Below, piece after piece: positions 25,727-33,703 of a stretch of 64,000 nucleotides of DNA. Every line of letters begins with the position of its first letter. The stretch's first letter is position 1. This DNA is from Spirosoma taeanense (lineage in GTDB: Bacteria > Bacteroidota > Bacteroidia > Cytophagales > Spirosomataceae): contig NZ_CP053435.1 of the NCBI RefSeq assembly GCF_013127955.1, positions 1,054,001 to 1,118,000 on the forward strand. The letters are read 5' to 3'. Made by a program: the position numbers and the translations under genes. The notes beneath the pieces are model-generated. The model was given only the letters and a program-made list of their open reading frames with translations. It was not told where the DNA came from and searched no databases.

Positions 25727-27277
25727 ATGCTCGAATTTCTCCGCCAGAATGCCGATAAACTCCTGGAACAGACGCTGACGCATATCGGTCTGACGTTCGT
25801 ATCGCTGCTGCTGGCCCTGCTGATTGGGGTACCCCTGGGCATTCTGATTGCACGCCAGAAACGGCTGGCGAGCGGGGTGCTGGGCGTAGCGGGCATATTG
25901 CAGACCATACCCAGCGTAGCCCTGCTGGGGTTTCTGATTCCGTTACTCGGTATTGGCGTTGGGCCGGCGCTGATGGCCCTGTTTCTGTATGCGCTGCTGC
26001 CCATCATTCGCAATACCTACGTCGGTATTACGGAGGTCAGCCCATCCGTAAAGGAGGCCGCGCGGGGCGTGGGCATGACCGATAACCAGATTCTGACGAA
26101 GGTAGAACTGCCTCTGGCGCTACCGGTGATCTTCGCGGGCGTTCGCACCGCAACGGTGATTAATGTGGGCGTGGCTACGCTGGCGGCTTACGTAGCGGCT
26201 GGTGGACTGGGTGAGTTTATTTTCGGAGGCATTGCCCTCAGCAACGTCAACATGATGCTGGCGGGGGCTATCCCGGCTGCTCTGCTGGCCGTTGGGTTCG
26301 ACTTCGGACTGGCGCGATTGCAGCGGCTTTCGGTGAGAAAACTGCGCCTGAGCGCGGGGGTGTTTTTGGTTCTGCTGCCGTTTCTGTCGGCGTTTTATCT
26401 GCTGCCCGGCCGCTCGGATAAACTCGTCGCCGGTTTTGCGCATGAGTTTTACGGTCGCGCGGATGGCTATCCGGGCTTGCAGAAAACCTACGGCCTTCAA
26501 TTGCGGCCCCGACTGATCGATCAGAACCTAATGTACGAAGCCATTCATCGGGAGCAGGTAGACATCATCAGCGGCTACTCGACCGACGGACGTATTAAGG
26601 CGTTCGATTTGCGGGTGCTGGCCGACAACCGCCACGCGTTTCCCCCCTATGATGCGGCTCCGGTCGTGCGCCAGGCTACCCTCGACCGGTATCGCGACCT
26701 GGCACCTACGCTCAATCTGCTGGCGAATAAACTGACCGATTCAGTCATGACTGCCCTGAATTATCGGGTCGATTATCGGAAAGAAAGCCCGGAAACCGTA
26801 GCGCGCGATTTTCTCAAACAGGTCGGTTTATTGAAAATACCCTCGCCGGGCGACCGGTCGCAGACGATCGTGATGGGCTCAAAGGTGTTTACGGAGCAGT
26901 ACATTCTGGCCGAAATCTATCGTCAACTCATCGAAGGACATACGCGTCTGCGGGTGGCCTCACGAACTGGGCTGGGCGGTACTCAAATCTGCTTTGACGC
27001 CCTTCGTACCGGCGCCATTGACTTCTATCCCGAATACACCGGAACGGGCTTACTGGTTATTTTGCAGCCATCGCCTGCTACGTTACGTTCGCTGCCCATG
27101 CAGCCCGACTCGGTTTATGAATTCGTTCGGCAGCAGTTCGCGCAGACGTATCGGCTAGCGTGGCTGCGACCGCTGGGCTTCAATAATAGCTATTCGCTGA
27201 TGATGCGCCGGACGCAGGCAGGGCAGTTGGAAATCCGTTCCATAACCGACCTGGTGCAGTATCTGGGCAGGAACTGA
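25727..27277 (+). CDS. ABC permease fused to a circularly permuted OpuCC/EgtU-type substrate-binding domain
   Basis: A 516-residue fusion. Residues 1 to about 225 form the permease (TIPSVALLGFLIPLLGIG, then EAARGVGMTDNQILTKVELP as coupling loop). The external part has the family's binding domain with its two halves swapped. Residues 231-368 match what is normally the C-terminal half (AHEFYGRADGYPGLQKTYG, YSTDGRIKAFDL, FPPYDAAPVV). Residues 378-516 match the normal N-terminal half (MGSKVFTEQYILAEIY, IDFYPEYTGTGL, RPLGFNNSYSL, ending SITDLVQYLG). Substrate could be choline, glycine betaine or ergothioneine. Paired with the ATPase at 25004. Confidence 0.9.
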   Translation: MLEFLRQNADKLLEQTLTHIGLTFVSLLLALLIGVPLGILIARQKRLASGVLGVAGILQTIPSVALLGFLIPLLGIGVGPALMALFLYALLPIIRNTYVGITEVSPSVKEAARGVGMTDNQILTKVELPLALPVIFAGVRTATVINVGVATLAAYVAAGGLGEFIFGGIALSNVNMMLAGAIPAALLAVGFDFGLARLQRLSVRKLRLSAGVFLVLLPFLSAFYLLPGRSDKLVAGFAHEFYGRADGYPGLQKTYGLQLRPRLIDQNLMYEAIHREQVDIISGYSTDGRIKAFDLRVLADNRHAFPPYDAAPVVRQATLDRYRDLAPTLNLLANKLTDSVMTALNYRVDYRKESPETVARDFLKQVGLLKIPSPGDRSQTIVMGSKVFTEQYILAEIYRQLIEGHTRLRVASRTGLGGTQICFDALRTGAIDFYPEYTGTGLLVILQPSPATLRSLPMQPDSVYEFVRQQFAQTYRLAWLRPLGFNNSYSLMMRRTQAGQLEIRSITDLVQYLGRN

Positions 27278-27290
27278 CCTCTGCTTCAGC

Positions 27291-27923
27291 TTATTTCCGA
27301 CTGATGAATCGATTCCCCTTGATATAATAGCGATACGGCAGTTCAACGCCCTGCGTAATGCCAATCCGCGTCGTCGTAACCTGGTCAAAATCGTGCAGAA
27401 CCGGCCCCCGAATTGAGATTGGTCCGGTCGACAGCGAGGAGAAATTGTGCTCCAGCCGACGAATGCCCATGGCGATCACCAGCTTGCCGGGGCCGTTGCA
27501 CAGGTTCCGTTGGCCATCTGGCGTAGCCGGGTCAATCGTATTATTTCGGTACCGCTCAAAGCCCCTCTTAAACGCTTGATTGCGCCGGAGGCCCATAAGC
27601 TCAAGACCTTCGGTCGGTTCGAGCGCCCGGATTAGCACAGCCTCGCCAACGCCTTCGGGTGCCGTAACGACGTTGACACAGTGGTAATGGTTGTAAATCT
27701 GGTAGACGTAAAGCGTGCCGGCTGGACCGAACATGGCCGCATTCCGGGGTGTCGGCCGGCGGTAAGCGTGGCAAGCCGGGTCGCCGGTGATATAGCCTTC
27801 GGTCTCGACGATGACTCCCGCCGTTGTGCCCTCCGGCGATTCGTGAACCAGCTCGCAGCCGAGCAGGAGTTGAGCCAGCGTAAGCGTGTCGTGCTTTTCG
27901 TAAAAGTCAGGCAGAAGTTTCAT
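27291..27923 (-). CDS. DNA-3-methyladenine glycosylase (AAG/MPG family)
   Basis: A 210-residue base-excision repair enzyme removing alkylated purines. Family motifs: LLGCELVH near the start, [19 protein letters not shown] with the catalytic Glu, [24 protein letters not shown], and [13 protein letters not shown]. Length is typical. It is convergent with the ABC importer and divergent from the glycosyltransferase gene at 28034. Confidence 0.95.
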   Translation of the reverse strand: MKLLPDFYEKHDTLTLAQLLLGCELVHESPEGTTAGVIVETEGYITGDPACHAYRRPTPRNAAMFGPAGTLYVYQIYNHYHCVNVVTAPEGVGEAVLIRALEPTEGLELMGLRRNQAFKRGFERYRNNTIDPATPDGQRNLCNGPGKLVIAMGIRRLEHNFSSLSTGPISIRGPVLHDFDQVTTTRIGITQGVELPYRYYIKGNRFISRK

Positions 27924-28033
27924 GGATCAATAATAAGCAAATTGCCGTTCTGCTATAATTTCTACCGTTCGCTAACCAGGCTGGTGCTGACGTAACGCCA
28001 GGCGCTATCTTTCTTTGGTTAATCAGCGGGGAT

Positions 28034-28918
28034 ATGGCGGACATATACGTACAGATACCAGCCTATCGCGATTCGGAGTTGCCCAAAACGCTCCGAAGCC
28101 TGCTGGCTATGGCTACCCAGGCCGGTCGTCTGCGCATCGGTGTGTTCTGGCAACGCGCTGCCACCGACCGATTGCCCCGAACCCTGCTGAACCACTCGTT
28201 GATTGAGATTACAGACATCCCCTACTGGCAAAGTAAGGGCTGTAACTGGGCGCGGAGTCTGTTGCAGCAGGGCTGGCAGGGTGAGCCCTACACGTTACTG
28301 ATTGATTCACACCAGCGATTCGTGCGGGGATGGGATCAGCTCATGATTGACCAGTATGAAGAATTACGACGGATTGGGGTTGAAAAACCGATTTTAACGG
28401 GTTACCTGCCTCCTTACAATCCCGTCAATGAACCGCATGGGCGGCTGCATAAGCCAATGGAAATGTACGCGCTCAGGCATGATAATGGGTTGCTGACCAA
28501 GTTGGTCAGTTACCCTATGCCGTTCTGGAAGCGGCTTGAGCAGCCTAAACCGGCCCATTTTGTGTCCCTGCATTTTCTGTTCACGGCGGGGCAGTTTAAC
28601 CGCGAGATTACCTTCGACCCGGACATTTATTTCTTCGGGGATGAAGTTGTTACGAGTCTGCGCGCTTATACGAACGGGTATGATCTGTTTCATCCGCACC
28701 GCGTTCTGGGCTGGCACGCCTACGACCGCCGGACCCGCACGCCCCATTGGAACGATCATACGGCCTGGTCGGAGCAGGAACGTATATCATCTGAACGAAT
28801 TCGTGCCTTATACAGCGGGCATCTCACTGGTCCGTACGGCCCCGGTTCGGTGCGGAGCATCAATCAGTATGAATCCTATATCTACCAAAACCTGATTAGC
28901 CATGAGTCTGCTGCCTGA
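28034..28918 (+). CDS. GT60-like GlcNAc transferase (Skp1 hydroxyproline GlcNAc-transferase family)
   Basis: A 294-residue cytoplasmic glycosyltransferase without membrane segment. It opens with IYVQIPAYRDSELPKTLRSL (residues 4-23), the GT-A start of the family. At residues 88-101 is LLIDSHQRFVRGWD, matching the DSH..F...WD signature of eukaryotic UDP-GlcNAc:Skp1-hydroxyproline transferases, where this region holds the metal-binding residues. Late motifs include YFFGDEVVTSLRAYTNGYDLFHPHR. In Dictyostelium this family adds GlcNAc to a hydroxyproline made by a prolyl hydroxylase. Here the next gene, overlapping by 17 bp, encodes just such a hydroxylase. A substrate other than hydroxyproline cannot be excluded. 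Confidence 0.85.
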   Translation: MADIYVQIPAYRDSELPKTLRSLLAMATQAGRLRIGVFWQRAATDRLPRTLLNHSLIEITDIPYWQSKGCNWARSLLQQGWQGEPYTLLIDSHQRFVRGWDQLMIDQYEELRRIGVEKPILTGYLPPYNPVNEPHGRLHKPMEMYALRHDNGLLTKLVSYPMPFWKRLEQPKPAHFVSLHFLFTAGQFNREITFDPDIYFFGDEVVTSLRAYTNGYDLFHPHRVLGWHAYDRRTRTPHWNDHTAWSEQERISSERIRALYSGHLTGPYGPGSVRSINQYESYIYQNLISHESAA

Positions 28919-29531
28919 ACCGTTAACCAGCCGTCCGAAAGGGAAAAACCTGTTCTGGATAGACGATTTCATCACCCCGGCCGAATGCGCGTTCGTGTGT
29001 CAGGAACTGGAGTTTTCGTTCTGGCAGCGCAGCTCGGTGATCCGGAAAGTCGAAAATAACCAGATTCAGTCCATGCACAGTCCGACGCGAATCAGCGAAA
29101 CGTCGGGGCAGGAATGGTTCAGCGACGAGCTGCTGGACTTTCTGCAGGTGCTTGAAACCCGGCTCGAATCGCTGCTCGGTACCAGTCGACAGCGGTTGGA
29201 ATTCTGGCAGGCTACCCGGTATGAGCCGGGCGGGCAGTTCGACTACCATCATGATGCCGGTTTTTGGGAAGATGACCCGGCCGGTGAGCGGAGGCACACC
29301 ATCCTGCTTTATCTGGATACGCCCGAGCGGGGTGGGCAGACGCATTTTCGGGCCCAGGACGTAAGCGTACGGGCCGTTGCCGGGCGGCTTCTCGTCTGGA
29401 ATAATCTCTTGCCCACCGGGAGTTGCAATTACGGTATGATTCACGCCAGTACGCCCGTCCTCGAAGGGCAAAAAACCACGCTCGTTACGTGGGAGCGACT
29501 TAATCCATTCAGAACCGAACCTTTAAACTAA
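28902..29531 (+). CDS. 2-oxoglutarate/Fe(II) prolyl-4-hydroxylase-type dioxygenase
   Basis: A 209-residue soluble enzyme of the P4H/EGL-9 superfamily. The iron ligands are H116 and D118 (DYHHDAGFW) and H181 (MIHASTPV); K191 in GQKTTLVTW should bind 2-oxoglutarate. The double-stranded beta-helix core runs from about residue 100 (FWQATRYEPGGQF) to 197. It would hydroxylate proline using oxygen and 2-oxoglutarate. It overlaps the GT60-like gene and is 6 bp from a gene for a small protein with Gly-Pro triplets, so that small protein is the obvious candidate substrate (inference). Confidence 0.88.
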   Translation: MSLLPEPLTSRPKGKNLFWIDDFITPAECAFVCQELEFSFWQRSSVIRKVENNQIQSMHSPTRISETSGQEWFSDELLDFLQVLETRLESLLGTSRQRLEFWQATRYEPGGQFDYHHDAGFWEDDPAGERRHTILLYLDTPERGGQTHFRAQDVSVRAVAGRLLVWNNLLPTGSCNYGMIHASTPVLEGQKTTLVTWERLNPFRTEPLN

Positions 29532-29537
29532 ACAGTC

Positions 29538-29807
29538 ATGGCAAAGGCAGCCCAAACCAACGAAAAAGTCGTCAATGACATCATCAAGCGTTATGGCGAC
29601 GTAATCAATCTGAAAGAGAATCCGGCGCTGATCGTTGAAATCGTCCGAAACTTCGGCAAGAAGCTCCACAACGACGGAGGGCTGCCGGGTGGCGTTGGCC
29701 CCGTCGGCCCTACCAGCCATATCGAAACGGTCACTAATGCTGAGCTGATGAAGCAACTGCTGAAGCTGTCTAAAGAAATCGCGACGATCAAGTCAAAATT
29801 AGGCTAA
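29538..29807 (+). CDS. Small protein with four collagen-like Gly-X-Y triplets; candidate hydroxylase/glycosyltransferase substrate
   Basis: An 89-residue protein that I do not recognise. Residues 1-44 are probably helical (NEKVVNDIIKRYGDVINL, then ALIVEIVRNFGKKL). Residues 48-59 read GLP-GGV-GPV-GPT, four consecutive Gly-X-Y triplets with prolines at 50, 55 and 58. Residues 67-88 form a Lys/Leu-rich C-terminal helix (ELMKQLLKLSKEIATIK). There is no signal peptide and no cysteine. P50 sits in the Y position, which collagen-type hydroxylases modify. Position 6 bp after the hydroxylase and in the same unit as a GT60-type enzyme suggests it is their shared substrate. A ribosomally made, modified peptide precursor is an alternative. 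Confidence 0.8.
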   Translation: MAKAAQTNEKVVNDIIKRYGDVINLKENPALIVEIVRNFGKKLHNDGGLPGGVGPVGPTSHIETVTNAELMKQLLKLSKEIATIKSKLG

Positions 29808-29980
29808 TGGGGAATCCTGGAGTAGCCACACGAGAGTTCGTGCGAGTACGATTTTACGGAAAAATGCTACGTTTATAAAAACGTCTGCAGAATTGTAGGT
29901 AGACGTAAGTTGGTGTCCTTAAGTGGGTAACTTCCCGAAATTTTATACTGGTTATCTTATATCTATACCTGACTAATTCT

Positions 29981-31003
29981 ATGCGCAAATTTATTCTGCC
30001 AGCGTCCTTTCTGGGAATGCTGTACGTCGCTTCGGCCTGTCTGGAATCATCCGTGCAGGAGCCTGCTAATTCCGCTGCTTATTCATCAGCCCGTGGCGCA
30101 CGTACCGGTGCCATGCACCGTACCTGCGCGTCGCACGCCATTTATGTCGCTAAACTTCAGCGGGACCCGGCCCTGCGTGAGCGCATTCTTCGCATGGAAG
30201 CGCGGGTTCAGGCCGATACCGACGAAGAAAACCAGTCGGTTGGAGCAAAATCTAACCCCTATCAGGGCACAATCACGATACCGGTCATCGTCAATGTTCT
30301 CTACAGCAATCCGTCGGAGAACGTCAGCGACGCCCAGATCGCTTCGCAGATTGCGGTGCTGAACCAGGACTTTAACCGCCGGAACCCCGACGTAACCCTT
30401 ACCCCGAGTCTGTTTAAGGGCCGCGTGGGTGATATGCAGATGAATTTTGTGCTGGCCGGGGTGAACCGAAAAGCCTCGAATCAGGCGGTCTGGCAGGCCG
30501 ATGATTCCATGAAATTCTCCGCGTTGGGCGGTATCGACGTTACCCAGCCTGACAAGTACCTGAATATGTGGGTGTGCCGCATCGAGGATTCCGGCTATGA
30601 ACTGCTGGGTTATGCGCAGTTTCCCGGATTTCCGCCGGAAACCGATGGGGTGGTCATCAATCCCAGAAGCTTTGGAACTATCGGCCAACTCTATCCCGAA
30701 TACAATAAGGGCCGTACGGCCACTCACGAAATCGGGCATTGGTTAAGCCTGCAGCATATCTGGGGCGATGGTCCCTGTGGCGTAGACGATTACGTACGGG
30801 ATACGCCCGACTCCGACTCGCCTAACTTTGGCTGTCCGGCATATCCAACAAAAGCCTGCGGGGGAACGCTGATGACCATGAACTTCATGGATTATAGCGA
30901 TGACCCGTGCATGTATATGTTTTCCCGGGGGCAGGTCACCCGCTCGCGGTGGATGTTCTCATCACCCTACGGCCCCCGGCAGAGCTTCGTAGCCTCCATG
31001 TAG
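29981..31003 (+). CDS. M43-family zinc metalloprotease (cytophagalysin/pappalysin type), lipoprotein
   Basis: A 340-residue secreted protease. The signal peptide ends in ASAC with a lipobox-like cysteine at residue 20. After a prodomain, the catalytic domain starts near TITIPVIVNVLY. The zinc motif is HEIGHWLSLQH (HExxHxxxxxH), and the Met-turn is MNFMDYSDD, both typical of M43. Cysteines in the GPCGVDDY and CPAYPTKACG loops probably form disulfides. No sorting domain is visible. It probably degrades extracellular protein or processes surface proteins. Followed by a strong terminator. Confidence 0.93.
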   Translation: MRKFILPASFLGMLYVASACLESSVQEPANSAAYSSARGARTGAMHRTCASHAIYVAKLQRDPALRERILRMEARVQADTDEENQSVGAKSNPYQGTITIPVIVNVLYSNPSENVSDAQIASQIAVLNQDFNRRNPDVTLTPSLFKGRVGDMQMNFVLAGVNRKASNQAVWQADDSMKFSALGGIDVTQPDKYLNMWVCRIEDSGYELLGYAQFPGFPPETDGVVINPRSFGTIGQLYPEYNKGRTATHEIGHWLSLQHIWGDGPCGVDDYVRDTPDSDSPNFGCPAYPTKACGGTLMTMNFMDYSDDPCMYMFSRGQVTRSRWMFSSPYGPRQSFVASM

Positions 31004-31020
31004 GCCATTCATAGCCTGAA

Positions 31021-31056
31021 AAAAAAGACCTCCCGATTCGTCAGGAGGTCTTTTTT
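31021..31056. terminator. Rho-independent terminator
   Basis: AAAAAAGACCTCC and GGAGGTCTTTTTT form a 13-bp stem around a 10-base loop, with A and T runs suiting both directions. It separates the M43 protease gene from the convergent yicC. Confidence 0.92.
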
Positions 31057-31090
31057 GGTTAAAACGGGGCAGCCTGCCGGTATCGGGCGT

Positions 31091-31978
31091 TTAGATTACG
31101 TTCATGGTCTGCTCCTTGATCTTCTCCAATTCGTCTTTCATCTGGACAACGAACCGCTGAATCGTGGCGTCGTTGGCTTTGGAGCCGATGGTGTTGATTT
31201 CCCGGCCGATTTCCTGCGAGATAAAGTTCAACTTTTTGCCGTTGGCTTCTTCCGTTGCCAGGACTTCCAGGAAGTAGCTCAGGTGATTCTTGAGCCGGAC
31301 TTTTTCTTCCGAGATGTCGAATTTCTCTACGTAATAGACCAGTTCCTGCTCAAAGCGGTTCTGATCGAAGGTTTCGCTATCGAGCAATTCGCTGACGCTG
31401 GCGCGCATCCGGTCACGCACGGCCGGAATACGCCGGACATCCTGCTCTTCGATGTCGGCCAGCCGGTCGCGAATAGTCTGGATATACTCCTGGAATTTGC
31501 TTTCCAGAACGGCTCCGTCCTGGCGTCGGAACGCGTCGCACCGGCGAATGGCTTCCTGCACGGCAGCCTGCACCGTTGCCCAGTCCGACGAGTCGGCTGT
31601 TGGGTCGGCCGACTCGGTCAGGTAAGCATTGGGCTGCTGCAGCGCCAGTTGCAGCACGTCGCTGTCCGATACGCTCATCAGCATGCTGTTGGCGGTTTCT
31701 TTCAGATCACTGACGTAAGCCGCTACGAGGGGGCGGTTAATTGTTACGCCCGGCCGGATGGCGCTCGTTCGGGCCAGATTCAGCGAGAGTTCAACTTTAC
31801 CGCGCTCCAGTTGCTGGGTAAGCAGCGCGCGCAGCTCAATCTCTTTATCGGAAAACTGCCGGGGCAGTCGGCAATAGATGTCCAGGAATTTTGAGTTCAG
31901 CGTCTTGACTTCCGCCGTTACGGACAGGCCACCGGCCTCCACCGTTGCGTTGCCGAAGCCGGTCATGGATTTTAACAT
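31091..31978 (-). CDS. yicC: YicC-family endoribonuclease
   Basis: A 295-residue protein with the YicC/YloC hallmarks: MLKSMTGFG at the start, EVKTLNSKFLDIYCRLP, and the C-terminal FISQEIGREINTIGSKAND. The family includes a cytoplasmic endoribonuclease acting on RNA turnover. It starts 20 bp downstream of the pdxA stop and so is probably co-transcribed with it. Confidence 0.95.
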   Translation of the reverse strand: MLKSMTGFGNATVEAGGLSVTAEVKTLNSKFLDIYCRLPRQFSDKEIELRALLTQQLERGKVELSLNLARTSAIRPGVTINRPLVAAYVSDLKETANSMLMSVSDSDVLQLALQQPNAYLTESADPTADSSDWATVQAAVQEAIRRCDAFRRQDGAVLESKFQEYIQTIRDRLADIEEQDVRRIPAVRDRMRASVSELLDSETFDQNRFEQELVYYVEKFDISEEKVRLKNHLSYFLEVLATEEANGKKLNFISQEIGREINTIGSKANDATIQRFVVQMKDELEKIKEQTMNVI

Positions 31979-31998
31979 TCGATAGGTCGTTTTACTGC

Positions 31999-33555
31999 TT
32001 ATTTAAGCGCTCCGGCTTCCAGTTCCATGTACTCCCGGCGCTGACGGGCAACGTCAACGGCGGTGTAAATGGCCTGAAGCATGGAGGTTTCGTCGGCAAG
32101 GTCTTTCCCGGCGATGTCGTAGGCCGTTCCGTGATCGGGCGACGTTCGGACAACGGGCATTCCGGCCGTAAAATTAACGCCCTCTTCGAAGGCAATGGAT
32201 TTAAACGGAATCAGGCCCTGGTCGTGGTACATGGCCAGTACGGCATCAAATTTTTTGTAGCCCCTCGTGCCAAAGAAGCCATCGGCCGGATAGGGACCAA
32301 AAACGAGCTGACCTTTGTTGCGCCACTCCGCAAGGAGCGGTTTGATAATGTCCTGTTCTTCATTACCCAGCAGTCCTTCTTCGCCCGCGTGCGGGTTCAG
32401 CCCCAGCACCGCAATCTTAGGTTTCTCGATACCGAAGTCCTGTTTGAGCGACTGCATCATCAGGGTCAGTTTCTGGGCAATCCGGTCGCGGGTTATGTTC
32501 TGGCGGACGCGCCCCAGCGGAACGTGACCCGTAACGACACCGACGCGCAGGGTTTCGCTGACCATGAACATCAGGTTATCCGGCACGCCGAATTCCTGCG
32601 CCAGATACTCGGTATGCCCCGGAAACTTGAACTCCTCGGACTGGATATTATACTTATTAATCGGCGCCGTGACGAGCGCATCGAGCTTGCCTTCTTTCAG
32701 GTCGTCAACGGCCCGCTGCAGGCAGGCAAACGCAGCCTGACCGGCTTCGGGCGTAACCTGACCCGGCTGAATATCCTGATTCTGATCAGGCCAGCACGTA
32801 ATGACGTTCGTCATCTTATGGCTGATCTGCCCGATGGTGGGAGCACCATTCAGGTTCCAGTCCTTCATATTCAGCAGGTTGCGGTACCGGTTCAGCACCC
32901 GCATGGACCCGTAAATAACCGGCGTACAGATTTTTTGCAGCCGGTTGTATTGCAGCGCTTTCAGAATGACCTCGGGACCGATGCCGTTGTAATCGCCCAG
33001 ACTGATGCCAATCACCAGCCGGTCTTCTCGGCCGGATGATTCCCCTGACTCATTGCCGAGGTCACGTCCGCCCTGCCGCGAACTGCGCTCTGGCCGATCA
33101 AATCCGGAAGTATCGGCTCCTCTGGGCATTTCACTGCCATCGCGCTCCATTTGGGCCTCCCGTTCACGGGGAGGATTGTTCCGATCACGGTCATTGCGAT
33201 TTTCCCGCTGGCGATTCTCGGGCTGACCAGTCGCTTCGTCCTGCGGTTTAGCATCCCGTGGTCCGGCATCCCGGCTATTTCGGTTTTCCCGTTGCCGATT
33301 GTCGCGTGGGTTAGGGCCGTTCTGACGCTGGCCCTCCGGGCGTTGTCCATCGGGTCGGTTGCCCGGAGGGTTGTTACGGCCGTTGGGTTGCCGGTTCTCC
33401 CGCCGTTCGGTAGGCCCCGGCTGGCTGCCTGTGGGCTGCTCGGCTTCGGCCTGCGGCTGGCTGGGCTGGGTATCGTCTGGCCGGGCTTCGGGGTCCGGGC
33501 CAGCTGGAGGGTCGTTACGTAGATCGTTCGGTTCGTTGGGTTGGCGTTGTTCCAT
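31999..33555 (-). CDS. pdxA: 4-hydroxythreonine-4-phosphate dehydrogenase PdxA with long disordered N-terminal extension
   Basis: The catalytic part starts near residue 179 (RLVIGISLGDYNGIGPEV). It shows the family motifs VTAPINKYNI, FPGHTEYLAQ, GVVTGHVPLG, LGLNPHAGEEG, MYHDQGLIPFK and RTSPDHGTAYDIAG, with metal-binding histidines. It makes the pyridoxal-phosphate precursor. Normal PdxA has about 330-350 residues; here about 177 residues rich in Arg, Asn, Pro, Gln, Glu and Gly precede it, almost without hydrophobics, so probably disordered. Internal ATGs (for example in SEMPRGADT, residue about 143) could give a shorter product. The extension's composition bias over 130 codons argues that it is coding. 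Confidence 0.93.
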   Translation of the reverse strand: MEQRQPNEPNDLRNDPPAGPDPEARPDDTQPSQPQAEAEQPTGSQPGPTERRENRQPNGRNNPPGNRPDGQRPEGQRQNGPNPRDNRQRENRNSRDAGPRDAKPQDEATGQPENRQRENRNDRDRNNPPREREAQMERDGSEMPRGADTSGFDRPERSSRQGGRDLGNESGESSGREDRLVIGISLGDYNGIGPEVILKALQYNRLQKICTPVIYGSMRVLNRYRNLLNMKDWNLNGAPTIGQISHKMTNVITCWPDQNQDIQPGQVTPEAGQAAFACLQRAVDDLKEGKLDALVTAPINKYNIQSEEFKFPGHTEYLAQEFGVPDNLMFMVSETLRVGVVTGHVPLGRVRQNITRDRIAQKLTLMMQSLKQDFGIEKPKIAVLGLNPHAGEEGLLGNEEQDIIKPLLAEWRNKGQLVFGPYPADGFFGTRGYKKFDAVLAMYHDQGLIPFKSIAFEEGVNFTAGMPVVRTSPDHGTAYDIAGKDLADETSMLQAIYTAVDVARQRREYMELEAGALK

Positions 33556-33703
33556 GCACTTTTTGTAGTTTCGCCAATTCTTAAAAATAGACGTTGCAGC
33601 GCGGACGTCAGATGAGAAATGCGGAATAACAGATCCGCGTAATCTGACGGCTTTCGCCCAAAGCTGGCGTCCTTACTTGCCGCAAGTTACGAAAACCCTA
33701 CAG

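Noticed and set aside
29881-29906. ACGTCT/AGACGT hairpin after the collagen-like gene
   Set aside because: Six-base arms with a 14-base loop and no T run; too weak to call a terminator.
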